The translations under genes and the position numbers were made by a program. Shown in pieces: positions 1 to 8,193 of a DNA stretch of 64,000 nucleotides. Positions within the stretch are counted from its first letter, which is position 1; the number at the start of each line of letters is the position of its first letter. The stretch comes from a virus. The stretch covers positions 1 through 64,000 of IMG/VR virus record IMGVR_UViG_3300018424_000006. The stretch is one strand, 5' to 3'. The notes below the pieces were generated by a model, which did not search any database, was not told the DNA's origin, and was given only the letters and a program-made list of their open reading frames with translations.

Positions 1-459
1 CAAGACTATGAGAACGATAGAACAAATGCAATAAATATCATTACGTTGATATCCGATGTAGAACCTACGATCTATGTGCCTAGTTCATATATCGCTGGCT
101 TCCCTACAACTACTAATATTCCGTATAGTCGATTGGTTATGTCAATTGATCTAGGGGTATTGCCAGATGGCTTAGACTTAACTTCAGTAATGAGTGTGAT
201 TCAATCGCAATGCTCAGAAGTTATTGGTCAGACAGCTACGGTAGATTTGCACAAGGTATCAATTGAGAACTCTATCAGCGAAAGCCAGCATGAGCAGTTA
301 GAAGCTAACCGCTTAGCCGCCATTGTTGAGAGAGAAACTCCATATGCCGCGCTGCAAAGATTAACGAATGAAATAGCTGCCCTCAATACTCGTATAGGCG
401 AGATGGCGACGATCATTCTTAATCAGCGAGATGAGATAGAAGCGCTGACTCCGCCTTAA
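1..459 (+). CDS. 3' part of an unknown protein (5' end outside window)
   Basis: The frame is open from base 1, so the last 152 codons are visible and the gene starts upstream. A TTG at 46 could be read as a start but has no ribosome binding site, and the frame runs through it. The last 50 or so residues are helical with a heptad-like pattern (LTNEIAALNTRIGEMATIIL), suggesting a C-terminal coiled coil. No family is recognised. It ends 13 bp before a convergent terminator shared with the leftward block. A virion protein is possible but not shown. Confidence 0.6.
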   Translation, partial: QDYENDRTNAINIITLISDVEPTIYVPSSYIAGFPTTTNIPYSRLVMSIDLGVLPDGLDLTSVMSVIQSQCSEVIGQTATVDLHKVSIENSISESQHEQLEANRLAAIVERETPYAALQRLTNEIAALNTRIGEMATIILNQRDEIEALTPP

Positions 460-471
460 GGCAAAAAAATA

Positions 472-506
472 AATAACCCTACCAGCACGAGGCTGGTAGG
501 GTTATT
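472..506. terminator. Bidirectional intrinsic terminator
   Basis: Perfect 15-bp stem (472-486 with 492-506) with loop ACGAG, between convergent genes. On the minus strand it runs into a T-tract followed by GCCTT (458-466); on the plus strand the downstream bases are moderately T-rich and begin TTATGCTTC. Confidence 0.85.
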
Positions 507-507
507 C

Positions 508-1323
508 TTATGCTTCTTTCGTTTTCTTTACTGAATCGCAAAGATATTCAAAAGCTCGATCTTCAGACATTTCAAACCGATTGCCTTCTTTATCGATAAC
601 ATGAACACAGTCAATGTTATCATTAAGAATGAACGATAGACGACAATGTTTTAGATGGAGATAAAGGCTTTTATCTTTATGCCACCCAATAACAATATCG
701 GCTTCTACGCGCGGACCTTCGGTTTCCTCATTAAGGCTTTTGGCCCAATAATAGATATTGCGATCAGGAGTACATTCAGCAGTCTTAAGTCCGTCGGCTA
801 CAAGATCTGCTATCTTATCTACAAACTGCTCGATATTGACATCACTACCAATGGAACCAGTTTTACCTTCCACAAATGCCATTATGCCATCTACGGTTTT
901 ATGATCGACAACTACATCTTCTTCAATCTTGTCGTTAATAATGAAGAACTTGGTTTGTTCAATGTACTTCATCAATAACTGCAGGTGACCTTCACACTGA
1001 ACAAGATCTTCATCTTTAGCGTCAATTGCAAAAAGGCGACGAGCTTTAGTGAACAACATTAGTTGCTCTGCTGCTAGCATAAGTAGTTCAGTGATGTTGC
1101 CTAAGCGCCCCTCGCTCTTTCTTTCCAGAGTCTTATCTCGAAGGTGGATAAGAGCATTAAAGATCTTATCTAGTTCATCACGATTATCTTTGGAAATGCC
1201 CTTTAGTTTTTGATAAAGAGTTTCTAGTCGCGGTACGGTCAGTTCGTCTGCCGGCCGATATGATTTAAGGTTACTGAAGATATAGTCTTCAAACCCTTTT
1301 ATCTTTTCTTTTGCTGGAGTCAT
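508..1323 (-). CDS. Unknown protein, 271 aa
   Basis: The start is placed at the ATG at 1323, whose A is shared with the TAA stop of the upstream gene (TAATG); an in-frame TTG at 1332 is less likely. The product is charged and largely helical in its first 140 residues (begins MTPAKEKIKG). The second half alternates strands and acidic loops. No domain is recognised. It is the last gene of a leftward pair with 1323-1868, probably transcribed from the early promoter motif at 1928-1935, and its transcript would stop at the 472-506 hairpin. Confidence 0.7.
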   Translation of the reverse strand: MTPAKEKIKGFEDYIFSNLKSYRPADELTVPRLETLYQKLKGISKDNRDELDKIFNALIHLRDKTLERKSEGRLGNITELLMLAAEQLMLFTKARRLFAIDAKDEDLVQCEGHLQLLMKYIEQTKFFIINDKIEEDVVVDHKTVDGIMAFVEGKTGSIGSDVNIEQFVDKIADLVADGLKTAECTPDRNIYYWAKSLNEETEGPRVEADIVIGWHKDKSLYLHLKHCRLSFILNDNIDCVHVIDKEGNRFEMSEDRAFEYLCDSVKKTKEA

Positions 1324-1868
1324 TAGTGACAAGTCCTTTTAGCATTAATGAGTGAGAACACGTCCCAATCATTGTTTTTTAGTAATTCCACAGCTGCCTC
1401 TACATCGTCTTCCATAGGAGCATGTGATTCTAAGTCTTCTGCCTTTTTGTTATTCAGTATGATGTAGTCATAGACATTAGCTAGAGCTACCATACGAGCA
1501 ACCGCCTTACGTACTACTTTAGTATAAGGAATGGCAGAGATGTCGTCTTTCGCTTTTGCAAAGCTAGAAGCACCAACTAAGGAAACAAAACAGCAGAGAA
1601 GATCAATAGAGACATCAAACAACATAGCGGCATGACTACCTGCCAACTCGTCTTTAATACGAAGAGTTCTACTACCAGCCACATTAGTCGACTGAGCTAT
1701 CTCTTTAATAAAAGTAGCAATGTCTCTTAGGTTATCTAGATCATCTGCATTCTGTAGATCATTTATTGATGAGATAAAAACCTTACACGGAGAATCGCCA
1801 CTGCCGTTCTTGACAATGACTGATTCATATTGACCTAAGTTATTTAACACGCCTAAAAACTTACGCAT
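1323..1868 (-). CDS. Unknown protein, 181 aa
   Basis: The ATG at 1868 is preceded by a strong ribosome binding site (AAGGGAG, 5 nt before ATG). The protein begins MRKFLGVLNN, is mixed helical, and matches no family I can name. It heads the leftward pair with 508-1323, to which it is translationally coupled. The 5' leader between 1868 and the early promoter motif at 1928-1935 can fold into two mutually exclusive hairpins, one of which hides the ribosome binding site. Early expression is inferred from the promoter motif only. Confidence 0.7.
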   Translation of the reverse strand: MRKFLGVLNNLGQYESVIVKNGSGDSPCKVFISSINDLQNADDLDNLRDIATFIKEIAQSTNVAGSRTLRIKDELAGSHAAMLFDVSIDLLCCFVSLVGASSFAKAKDDISAIPYTKVVRKAVARMVALANVYDYIILNNKKAEDLESHAPMEDDVEAAVELLKNNDWDVFSLINAKRTCH

Positions 1869-1873
1869 GGGTT

Positions 1874-1916
1874 CTCCCTTATTATAGTAAAAGGGAGTAG
1901 ATTAAATATCTACTCC
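1874..1916 (-). promoter_or_regulatory. Leader with two competing hairpins
   Basis: Read on the minus strand, GGAGUAGAU pairs with AUCUACUCC (1894-1916, loop AUUUA). Alternatively CUCCCUU pairs with AAGGGAG (1874-1897), which is the ribosome binding site of the 181-aa gene. The two stems share bases 1894-1897, so only one can form. The first stem is followed by CUUUUACU, so it may also serve as a weak terminator for the spike gene upstream. Confidence 0.45.
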
Positions 1917-1927
1917 TAATCACTAAA

Positions 1928-1935
1928 GTAATATA
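1928..1935 (-). promoter_or_regulatory. phiKZ-type early promoter motif TATATTAC
   Basis: Exact TATATTAC on the minus strand in an AT-rich setting (TTCTATATTACTTTAG), about 60 nt upstream of the 181-aa gene. TATATTAC is the published phiKZ early promoter core. A similar TTCTATATTA context recurs at 11205, 19262 and 23969. Confidence 0.6.
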
Positions 1936-1948
1936 GAATTGAAAAATC

Positions 1949-3091
1949 CTAGGCCGTTAATACAGGTTTCCCGGCCGAGAGAACAGGCATGCCCGCTACA
2001 AGCCCAGAGGCATTTACACCACCACAGGTTATAGGTCCAGACATCTCAGCGGTAGCGCCAGATACTCCACCGCCTCCTGCCATAGCTGCCGCACCTCCAC
2101 CTGCTGCTACTGCAGCCGCTGCTACAGGTCCAGTAAAGGTAGCATTAGCAGTACCCATTACAGGTCCATCTAACGTAATGGTGCCTGCTTTAATAGTTGC
2201 CGCACTTCCAGCATCCATTGTAAACATACCCGTCTTAACATCAATACTGGTACCAGACTCTAATGTCGTAGTATTGGTTTTAATGTTAATAGAGTTAGAA
2301 GATTCCAAGGTCGTATCTTTAGTTGTGATATTGATAGTATCTTCAGACTCTAAAGTGGTAGCCTTAGTTTTAATGTTAATGGCTGTTACCGCTTCTACAT
2401 TAAGCGTATCAGTTTTAGCATTAATAAACTCTTCTGCAAACATAGAAATGACTTTCTTGTTTACATCAATAAAAGACTTATCTACATTCTCTAAATAGAA
2501 ACGAGTATTCACAGAATCCATAAAGAGATGATTACCTTTCTCATCATGGACCTTAAATTTACCTTCACCCGGATCTACTTGAAAAGTAAACTGAGCTAAC
2601 TCCCCATTCATTGTGGAGTTCTGGAAAGTAACTATTTTCTCATGAGTATTAACCTCAAAGAAATAGCTGTTCTCTGGAGTAGGGGCGTCCTGATCATCAT
2701 TATCAGGGTTACCACTAAAGGCAAAGATAACGGTTTCTAAGCGACGAAGGTTTTGATCCAGTCCGTGTGTGCGCCAATAGAACTGATTACTATCCTTAGC
2801 AGTATAGAGCATGACCCGTTCGCCACGACGTACGTCAGGAGGTGTAATCCGGTTACTATCTGCCCCGCCTAACCACTTAGCCGGAATCGTCGTCCCTACC
2901 TTAACACTAGCTTGGTATTCTTTAGAGTCTCCGTCAATCCCCTTTGTTTCCAATTCCAATGTATCGGAGGTTAACTCCCCTTCCATGGTGGGAGTCATTT
3001 CAATAGGCCATATCTCAACTGTATCTGAGGTAAGGTCTTTATTCTCAGCTACCATACCTAACGAGTATGGCACAAAGCAACTTATTTGCAT
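1949..3091 (-). CDS. Baseplate central spike, gp5/VgrG-like beta-helix
   Basis: 380 aa. Residues about 40-110 look like an OB-type beta barrel (PPDVRRGERVMLY). Residues about 206-311 are repeats of 15 residues of the form xINIKTxxTTLESxx, five of them in perfect register from residue 237. Such repeats build the triple-stranded beta-helix of T4 gp5 C and VgrG spikes. The tail (about 312-380) is Gly/Ala-rich. By family knowledge the trimer would be the membrane-piercing needle under the tail tube. No lysozyme domain is present, unlike T4 gp5. It overlaps the upstream 145-aa gene by 10 nt and lies on the opposite strand from the main fibre cluster. Confidence 0.7.
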   Translation of the reverse strand: MQISCFVPYSLGMVAENKDLTSDTVEIWPIEMTPTMEGELTSDTLELETKGIDGDSKEYQASVKVGTTIPAKWLGGADSNRITPPDVRRGERVMLYTAKDSNQFYWRTHGLDQNLRRLETVIFAFSGNPDNDDQDAPTPENSYFFEVNTHEKIVTFQNSTMNGELAQFTFQVDPGEGKFKVHDEKGNHLFMDSVNTRFYLENVDKSFIDVNKKVISMFAEEFINAKTDTLNVEAVTAINIKTKATTLESEDTINITTKDTTLESSNSINIKTNTTTLESGTSIDVKTGMFTMDAGSAATIKAGTITLDGPVMGTANATFTGPVAAAAVAAGGGAAAMAGGGGVSGATAEMSGPITCGGVNASGLVAGMPVLSAGKPVLTA

Positions 3092-3519
3092 TCTTTATTC
3101 CCACCTACAAAACGTTCCCATTCCATCAAGACTTTAGGGCTAAGTAATTTAGCCATATAGACCTCTTTAGGAAGAGACACTTCTTTAATCCACTTACAGC
3201 AACCTTCCCATAACGAGGTTGCTCTACAAAACCCTTCTGTAGTTCCTTCTATATAAAGAACCTCATGAAGGTTCCTTCCAAAACCAAACTCGGAAAGACT
3301 TCTCTTTAAAGCACAAAATTGTTTCTTGTTATTGTAGCGATAGTTACGAATAACTTCATTACTTCCTACTAATATAATTTCTAGATCGGGTTCCAAAGAG
3401 ACCAAACGATTAATTTCGGTTATAAATTCCATCAAGGTTCCGGGTTCAGGTACAACCTTAGAACCGTTATCAGAGAAGAAATCTACATCTACGAACAATA
3501 CTTTTTTATTATCTATCAT
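3082..3519 (-). CDS. Unknown protein, possibly HAD-like, 145 aa
   Basis: The ATG at 3519 is chosen over an upstream in-frame TTG at 3549, because AAGG stands just before the ATG. Near the N-terminus VLFVDVDFFSDNG has the hydrophobic-strand then DxD pattern of HAD phosphatases, followed by a helix and a second strand (EIILVGS), which also fits HAD motif II. Later HAD motifs are not obvious, so this is weak. It is directly upstream of the spike gene and overlaps it by 10 nt. It could equally be an unrelated Rossmann-like protein. Confidence 0.55.
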   Translation of the reverse strand: MIDNKKVLFVDVDFFSDNGSKVVPEPGTLMEFITEINRLVSLEPDLEIILVGSNEVIRNYRYNNKKQFCALKRSLSEFGFGRNLHEVLYIEGTTEGFCRATSLWEGCCKWIKEVSLPKEVYMAKLLSPKVLMEWERFVGGNKECK

Positions 3520-3540
3520 GGCCTTAAATCCCTTAAAACT

Positions 3541-3548
3541 AATATACA
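3541..3548 (-). promoter_or_regulatory. Possible early-type promoter (TATATTAG)
   Basis: Minus-strand TATATTAG lies about 25 nt upstream of the ATG at 3519, in the divergent gap before the SbcC-like gene. It differs from TATATTAC at the last base only. Confidence 0.3.
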
Positions 3549-3593
3549 AAATAGAGGGATCTAGTAATACTAAAATCTAAACGTGTTAAGATT

Positions 3594-6038
3594 ATGTTAA
3601 TTACAGATTCCGAAATAGTTGGCTATAAGAACTTTAAACTGGCCAACATAAAATCACTTAAGGTAACGTTCACTGCGCCCCTTCAACTTATCTTAGGTTC
3701 GAATGGTTCTGGCAAGTCTAGCTTTATGTCTCAGCTCACTCCAATGCCTGCTGTAGCATCGGATTTTGAGCCTGGCGGCTATACTTACATGCGAATTGAA
3801 GACAAAGGGAATGTCTATGAATTACGTTCTGACATTACCAAAGGGGCACATCATTCCTTTGTAAAGAATGAAGTGGAAATGAATGAGGGAGGTACCGCAT
3901 TGGTACAGAAAGACCTAGTCGAATCCGAACTAGGTTTTACTCCCAGCTTACAAAAGCTCTTAACGGGCAAACTAAAGCTTTCTAATATGGGCCCTACTCA
4001 GATTATGAAAGTATTGTCAGATGCTTCTGATCTGAATCTAGATTATGCTAACTCTATCTTCGATAAAGTAAAAGAAAAGTCTAGAGACTCTGCTGGAGCT
4101 TTAAAGCATATCCGTACTAAGATAGCAGATGTGCAAACTCGACTTAGTCAATATGAAAATATTGAAGAGTTAAATGCAGAAGCTGAGTCTATTCGCAAGA
4201 CAATCCAAGAGATGATACCATTAATCTCTTTTGACCTAGACCCTATTAGTGAGGGCTTTGCCTTGGACAATACTCTAGGTCCATACGGACAGATCGTAGA
4301 TAATGTTTATTCGGCACTTAAGAAGGATAGCAGTCTTTTAGACGGGGATCAGATTAAGGTTTATAGCGAGAAGCTAGAGAAAGCCAAAGAAGAGTTAGCT
4401 GGCACAAATGCTTTAATTAACCAAAAGCTTTTGGATCACGAAGAGATTCTAGATTCTTTAGGTCGCCTAAAGGACTTGCCTAGCAATGGTAACCTTGAAC
4501 AGATTAATGAGCAACTTAAACTAGCTAATCACTATCTAGCAACCAATATAAAGCCTACTATGGATATTGAGAATCCTGCCGCTGTTCAGCGAAACGCTCT
4601 GGATTTAAGGAATAGAATAGAGGCTGTCTTAGCCAATTACTCTTCTACAAAAGTGTGGACCCGTACAGAGGCTGAAAGTCTAGAGGCTGACCATAAACTG
4701 CTTACTGAAGACCGAGCAAAACTAGATGCTATTATTAGCAAGATAGATGCGCGACTAAATCTTCACAATACTGCCAAGGCCGGCAATGTTACTTGTAAGA
4801 GTTGTGGCGAATTAAACTATGCTGAAGGTAGCTTGTCTATTTCAGATTGTAGTTCTCTAGAAGAGAAGAAGAAACAAGCTGGCGATAAGTTAGACGAAGT
4901 TCTTCAAAATCTTTCTTCATTAGAAGAGCAGCTATCCGAACTAAGATCCTTTAAAGAAGTCTTTACTCAGCTAAAGGGACACTTCCAGCTGTTCCCTGAA
5001 GAAGTTAGAATAGCGGATATCGATATTCAAAGAGCTATTAATAATAGAACTGCCTGTTTCGATATTCTACAGAGTATTTCTATCACTGCTGGTCAGTTAG
5101 TCGATTGGAATGCTATTGTTAAACAGAAAGAAGATCTAGAGGACGCTAAGCGTTTAATAGAGAACTCCGGAGCCTCTGCTATTAAAGAGAAAGGCGATCG
5201 TTTAACGATAGAGCTAGAGAAACTAACTGAACAGAAAAGTTTGTTAACGACGGCCATTGAAAGTTATCGTCAATCTTTAGTTGTTGCTGAGAAGCTGAAA
5301 GACGCTATTGGGAAAGTTAGTTCGGAACAGACTGGGACGAATGAAGCTATCTGCAAGTTCTTTGATTCCATTATGTCAAATGCAGTTAAGGAAGCAATGT
5401 CGGCTAAGGAAACTCAGTTGGCGTCTATAGTCAGTGTAGTGAACAACTATTCCCATTTGGAAGATACTCTTAAAGACCTCCAGAAGGACGAAGCGAACCT
5501 TTTAGCTAAGAAGCGTACGTTAGATATCCTGAGTAAAGAACTATCTCCTAAGGTGGGTCTGATTGCTCAGCAGATGCGTATCTTCTTAGAGGGTTTCTTT
5601 GCCGAAGTAAACTCAATCGTAAAACGTATCTTTGATTATGATATCGAGATTCGCATTGCGAAGTCTGAGTCTGCTTTGGATTATAAGTTCCCTATCTTCG
5701 TTAACGGGAAAGAGTCAGGAGAAATTACAACTGCCTCTGATGGTCAGAAGGATGTATTTGATTTAGCTTTTACTCTAGTTCTGATGTCCGTTATGGATCT
5801 TCAAGGTTACCCACTTTACTTAGATGAAATGGGAGCTACCTTTGATGATGCTCACCGAGAGAACCTAGTTAAGTTTATTAAGAGCTTATTAGAGACTGGG
5901 CAGGTAGATCAGATCTTTATGATTTCCCACTATACAGAGGTAACAGGTGGGTTAGCTAATAACGAATCATTAGTGTTACATGCAGACAACATGACGACTG
6001 TCCCTAGTAATGCTAATCGTCACGCAATATTGGAATGA
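3594..6038 (+). CDS. SbcC/Rad50-like SMC ATPase
   Basis: 814 aa with the SMC/Rad50 layout. An N-terminal ATPase half carries Walker A GSNGSGKSS at residues 35-43. A long charged coiled coil follows, interrupted by one CxxC (C401, C404) that matches a zinc hook. A C-terminal half has a signature-like segment (ASDGQKDVFDLA) and Walker B YLDE with D744/E745. SbcC partners the SbcD nuclease in processing DNA ends and hairpins; T4 gp46 is the classical phage example. No SbcD/gp47-like gene lies in this window, so the partner must be elsewhere or come from the host. It overlaps the next gene by 4 nt (ATGA). Confidence 0.85.
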   Translation: MLITDSEIVGYKNFKLANIKSLKVTFTAPLQLILGSNGSGKSSFMSQLTPMPAVASDFEPGGYTYMRIEDKGNVYELRSDITKGAHHSFVKNEVEMNEGGTALVQKDLVESELGFTPSLQKLLTGKLKLSNMGPTQIMKVLSDASDLNLDYANSIFDKVKEKSRDSAGALKHIRTKIADVQTRLSQYENIEELNAEAESIRKTIQEMIPLISFDLDPISEGFALDNTLGPYGQIVDNVYSALKKDSSLLDGDQIKVYSEKLEKAKEELAGTNALINQKLLDHEEILDSLGRLKDLPSNGNLEQINEQLKLANHYLATNIKPTMDIENPAAVQRNALDLRNRIEAVLANYSSTKVWTRTEAESLEADHKLLTEDRAKLDAIISKIDARLNLHNTAKAGNVTCKSCGELNYAEGSLSISDCSSLEEKKKQAGDKLDEVLQNLSSLEEQLSELRSFKEVFTQLKGHFQLFPEEVRIADIDIQRAINNRTACFDILQSISITAGQLVDWNAIVKQKEDLEDAKRLIENSGASAIKEKGDRLTIELEKLTEQKSLLTTAIESYRQSLVVAEKLKDAIGKVSSEQTGTNEAICKFFDSIMSNAVKEAMSAKETQLASIVSVVNNYSHLEDTLKDLQKDEANLLAKKRTLDILSKELSPKVGLIAQQMRIFLEGFFAEVNSIVKRIFDYDIEIRIAKSESALDYKFPIFVNGKESGEITTASDGQKDVFDLAFTLVLMSVMDLQGYPLYLDEMGATFDDAHRENLVKFIKSLLETGQVDQIFMISHYTEVTGGLANNESLVLHADNMTTVPSNANRHAILE

Positions 6039-6322
6039 TAATGAAAAGCCTGAAGCAGAAACTAAAGGATGATTGGAAAGAGGTATTAGTAGGAACGCTA
6101 GTAGCATTTAGCTTAGTAGCTTTAGTCTGTTCTACTATACGCTTACTTAGAGCAATAGAAGGATATGAAAATGCGGTACTTTGCGGAATGCTTAAGGACG
6201 AGCTGGAGGTGCTTACTACACCTACTGAGGATAAGGAAGTTCCACCTAATATCGAACAGACAGATAAATATCGCTCGTTACAGGCATCGATTAACCGACA
6301 CTGTAACAGAGATCGGTTATAG
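6035..6322 (+). CDS. Small single-span membrane protein, 95 aa
   Basis: The ATG at 6035 overlaps the TGA of the SbcC-like gene. After about 16 charged residues there is one hydrophobic segment (about 17-35), followed by a soluble 60-residue tail with an acidic patch (TPTEDKEVPP) and two cysteines. The topology is like an inner-membrane i-spanin, but there is no long coiled coil and no lipoprotein partner beside it, so no function is assigned. Confidence 0.65.
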   Translation: MIMKSLKQKLKDDWKEVLVGTLVAFSLVALVCSTIRLLRAIEGYENAVLCGMLKDELEVLTTPTEDKEVPPNIEQTDKYRSLQASINRHCNRDRL

Positions 6323-6485
6323 GCCGGGATACATTTGTACTAGATGTCATCAGACGTTTATTACAAGAGATCTTAAATATCTGTCATATGAAGAACGCCT
6401 TTGTAAAGGAAAAGAAAATGGAAGACCCGAGAGTCCTGAAAAGCAAACGGTATCTGGAATTGAGAGAAATGCGAAAGGTAGATAG
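6171..6485 (+). CDS. Possible overlapping ORF with zinc-binding look
   Basis: A second frame, +1 to the 95-aa gene, opens at ATG 6171 with GAAGGA 7 nt upstream and runs past it to 6485. The part beyond 6322 reads GYICTRCHQTF...LCKG, which resembles a small Cys-rich metal-binding segment. The part overlapping the 95-aa gene has no domain-like features. Either this is a real overlapping gene, or a short gene begins near 6300 from an unusual start, or it is chance. It also overlaps the next small gene at 6418. Confidence 0.3.
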   Translation: MRYFAECLRTSWRCLLHLLRIRKFHLISNRQINIARYRHRLTDTVTEIGYRPGYICTRCHQTFITRDLKYLSYEERLCKGKENGRPESPEKQTVSGIERNAKGR

Positions 6486-6573
6486 CCTCACTCCTATCCG
6501 GTATATCACCTTCGGTACAATAATAATGGCATCTGCCTTACAGCTATTTGCCCCTCTTGCATGGATTAATTAA
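6418..6573 (+). CDS. Small membrane protein, 51 aa
   Basis: The ATG at 6418 has AAAGGA 7 to 8 nt upstream; an earlier in-frame ATG at 6388 has no such site. The product has a basic N-terminal half (MEDPRVLKSKRYLELREMRK) and one hydrophobic segment at about 28-50 reaching the C-terminus, as in tail-anchored membrane proteins. It ends 2 nt before the next start. Function unknown. Confidence 0.5.
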   Translation: MEDPRVLKSKRYLELREMRKVDSLTPIRYITFGTIIMASALQLFAPLAWIN

Positions 6574-6575
6574 AA

Positions 6576-7037
6576 ATGATTACAACAATTGACGGTAGGT
6601 ACATGAGAGGCTTGGTCGATCTTATTAATAAGAGACCGACTCCATGGACCGTGATTCAAAACCATGATCGTCAAGGTGAGTATATTGCGGTTCAGGATGC
6701 TACTGGGCGTCTAGTTCTGACTGCTGCTGCAATGCCGTTCGAACAGGCTCTTGTTTTTTATTCGATGATTGTCGACATGGTAAATGGTATCGGGAAACGC
6801 CTAGAAGGTAAGACCTTTACTCCAGAAGAAATAGGAAGTGCACATACCCAAGCTGGAGTGCCACACCTAGACCTTGCTGATTATAACATTGAGCGTTGTA
6901 AAGGTAACATCTTAAAATTCACCTCAAAAGTTAATGAGGGTGAGTCGCCTGATATCGCCAATCTAATTTTTAAAGATGGCTACGACCTTTATTTGAAACT
7001 AGATAGCAAGTTCGGTACCGAAGCCGTAGAGGAATAA
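6576..7037 (+). CDS. Unknown protein, 153 aa
   Basis: Begins MITTIDGRYMRGLVDLINKR, a mixed alpha/beta soluble protein with no signal peptide or membrane segment. No family is recognised. It sits 2 nt after a small membrane protein gene and 3 nt before the next gene, so it is part of the rightward operon that leads to thymidylate synthase. Confidence 0.7.
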   Translation: MITTIDGRYMRGLVDLINKRPTPWTVIQNHDRQGEYIAVQDATGRLVLTAAAMPFEQALVFYSMIVDMVNGIGKRLEGKTFTPEEIGSAHTQAGVPHLDLADYNIERCKGNILKFTSKVNEGESPDIANLIFKDGYDLYLKLDSKFGTEAVEE

Positions 7038-7040
7038 AGC

Positions 7041-7472
7041 ATGAAAGAACCAACCAAGTTTGATCACGCTACTGCTCGTGAACTAGTCTTAACTGGGATA
7101 CTTTATAAACGACGAGGCATTGTAGTCTCGGCCGATTGTCAGGTTCCCGGTAGACTACGAGTAGTTAGCCCTATCCACCAGACGGATAAGCAGGGACGGG
7201 TATATCTGGAGGACCAAGACCTTCCTACATTCCGCCATGTCGAATGGTCTCATTTACAAGAAGGGCTGCGACGTAAAGAAGAGTTGTTTCATCGCTTAGT
7301 TCGTTCTAAGTTAGACGGAGATGATGAAACAGAACGAGAAGAGATCGTTTCCGAATATGAGGATAGGGAGCATATGTACGACATGCTCCCTAAATCTAAA
7401 GGACCAGACGCTCTTGATATAGATAAGCTTTCATTTGAAAATGAGGATGATTTCGATGAATTTGATTTTTAG
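7041..7472 (+). CDS. Unknown protein with acidic tail, 143 aa
   Basis: The first 75 residues look like a compact beta-rich fold (YKRRGIVVSADCQVPGRLRV). The last 50 are very acidic and end FENEDDFDEFDF, a composition seen in DNA-mimic or protein-contact tails. No family is recognised. The 3' end overlaps the start of the next gene by 17 nt. Confidence 0.7.
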   Translation: MKEPTKFDHATARELVLTGILYKRRGIVVSADCQVPGRLRVVSPIHQTDKQGRVYLEDQDLPTFRHVEWSHLQEGLRRKEELFHRLVRSKLDGDDETEREEIVSEYEDREHMYDMLPKSKGPDALDIDKLSFENEDDFDEFDF

Positions 7473-8193
7473 TGTCTATGACCTCTTTTCAGGCATAGAG
7501 AATGGGGCATCTAATATCTTTGAGATAGATTACCCGGAAGTTATTGCGCATGTAGAAAATACTTTGGAGACTCATGGTCCAGCAACCACTCTCTTAGTTA
7601 TGCTAGACGTGCTTTGCTCAGAGAGTTACAACTTAGGTATGTCTAACTTCGATATGCGTTTGCTAAATATAGCAGACTCTACAGTTGGACATGAAGCGTC
7701 CATCTTCGAGCTTTATCGTGAGAAGCGTATCTTCGATCATGCACTAGAAGACTCTTCCCTTACTAAGTTTGTTAGGCAGGACTTTATTCCAGTTATGCGT
7801 TCTTTAAATGTAGTTCGTAATTCATCTGGAGAACGAAGTGATACCTACCTAAACGCATTTAGTTCTGGGGCTATGCTTTTATTCTTCAATATCTATCGTT
7901 TAGCATTACGGATGGATATTAATGTCGATCTAGCTTTTTCACGAATCAGAGACAAGTTCCTTACAATAGGAATTTTAGACGAAGTCGAAGCAGATGCCCA
8001 GATTGAATACTTCAGAGATGAACATGGTATTGAGTTGTTTAAACGGCAATTTGAGAAGAAGGGGATCAAAGGCTATGTCCTTTTGATCAAAGAAACCTTA
8101 TATACGCCAGATGGAAAGATTTTTGAGACGAAGAACATGCTTGTTACTAAGCAAGACCTACAGGAGTTTTTAGATGCGACAGTTCTTTCATAA
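7456..8193 (+). CDS. Unknown protein, 245 aa
   Basis: Of several in-frame ATGs (7435, 7441, 7447, 7456), the one at 7456 has GAGG 9 nt upstream and gives MNLIFSVYDLFSG. The protein is mostly helical with a beta-hairpin near the C-terminus (YTPDGKIFETKNMLV). No family is recognised. Its last 20 nt overlap the next gene, whose ribosome binding site GGAG is inside this one. Confidence 0.7.
   Translation: MNLIFSVYDLFSGIENGASNIFEIDYPEVIAHVENTLETHGPATTLLVMLDVLCSESYNLGMSNFDMRLLNIADSTVGHEASIFELYREKRIFDHALEDSSLTKFVRQDFIPVMRSLNVVRNSSGERSDTYLNAFSSGAMLLFFNIYRLALRMDINVDLAFSRIRDKFLTIGILDEVEADAQIEYFRDEHGIELFKRQFEKKGIKGYVLLIKETLYTPDGKIFETKNMLVTKQDLQEFLDATVLS

Noticed and set aside
1989-2498. Open frame of 169 codons antisense to the spike gene
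   Set aside because: It mirrors the repeats of the spike; its Pro/Ala/Val composition is what the reverse of Gly/Ala/Thr repeats gives, and no start signal is present.
6035-6485. Rz/Rz1-like nested spanin pair
   Set aside because: Nested frames and a membrane segment are there, but the inner frame has no lipobox or signal peptide.
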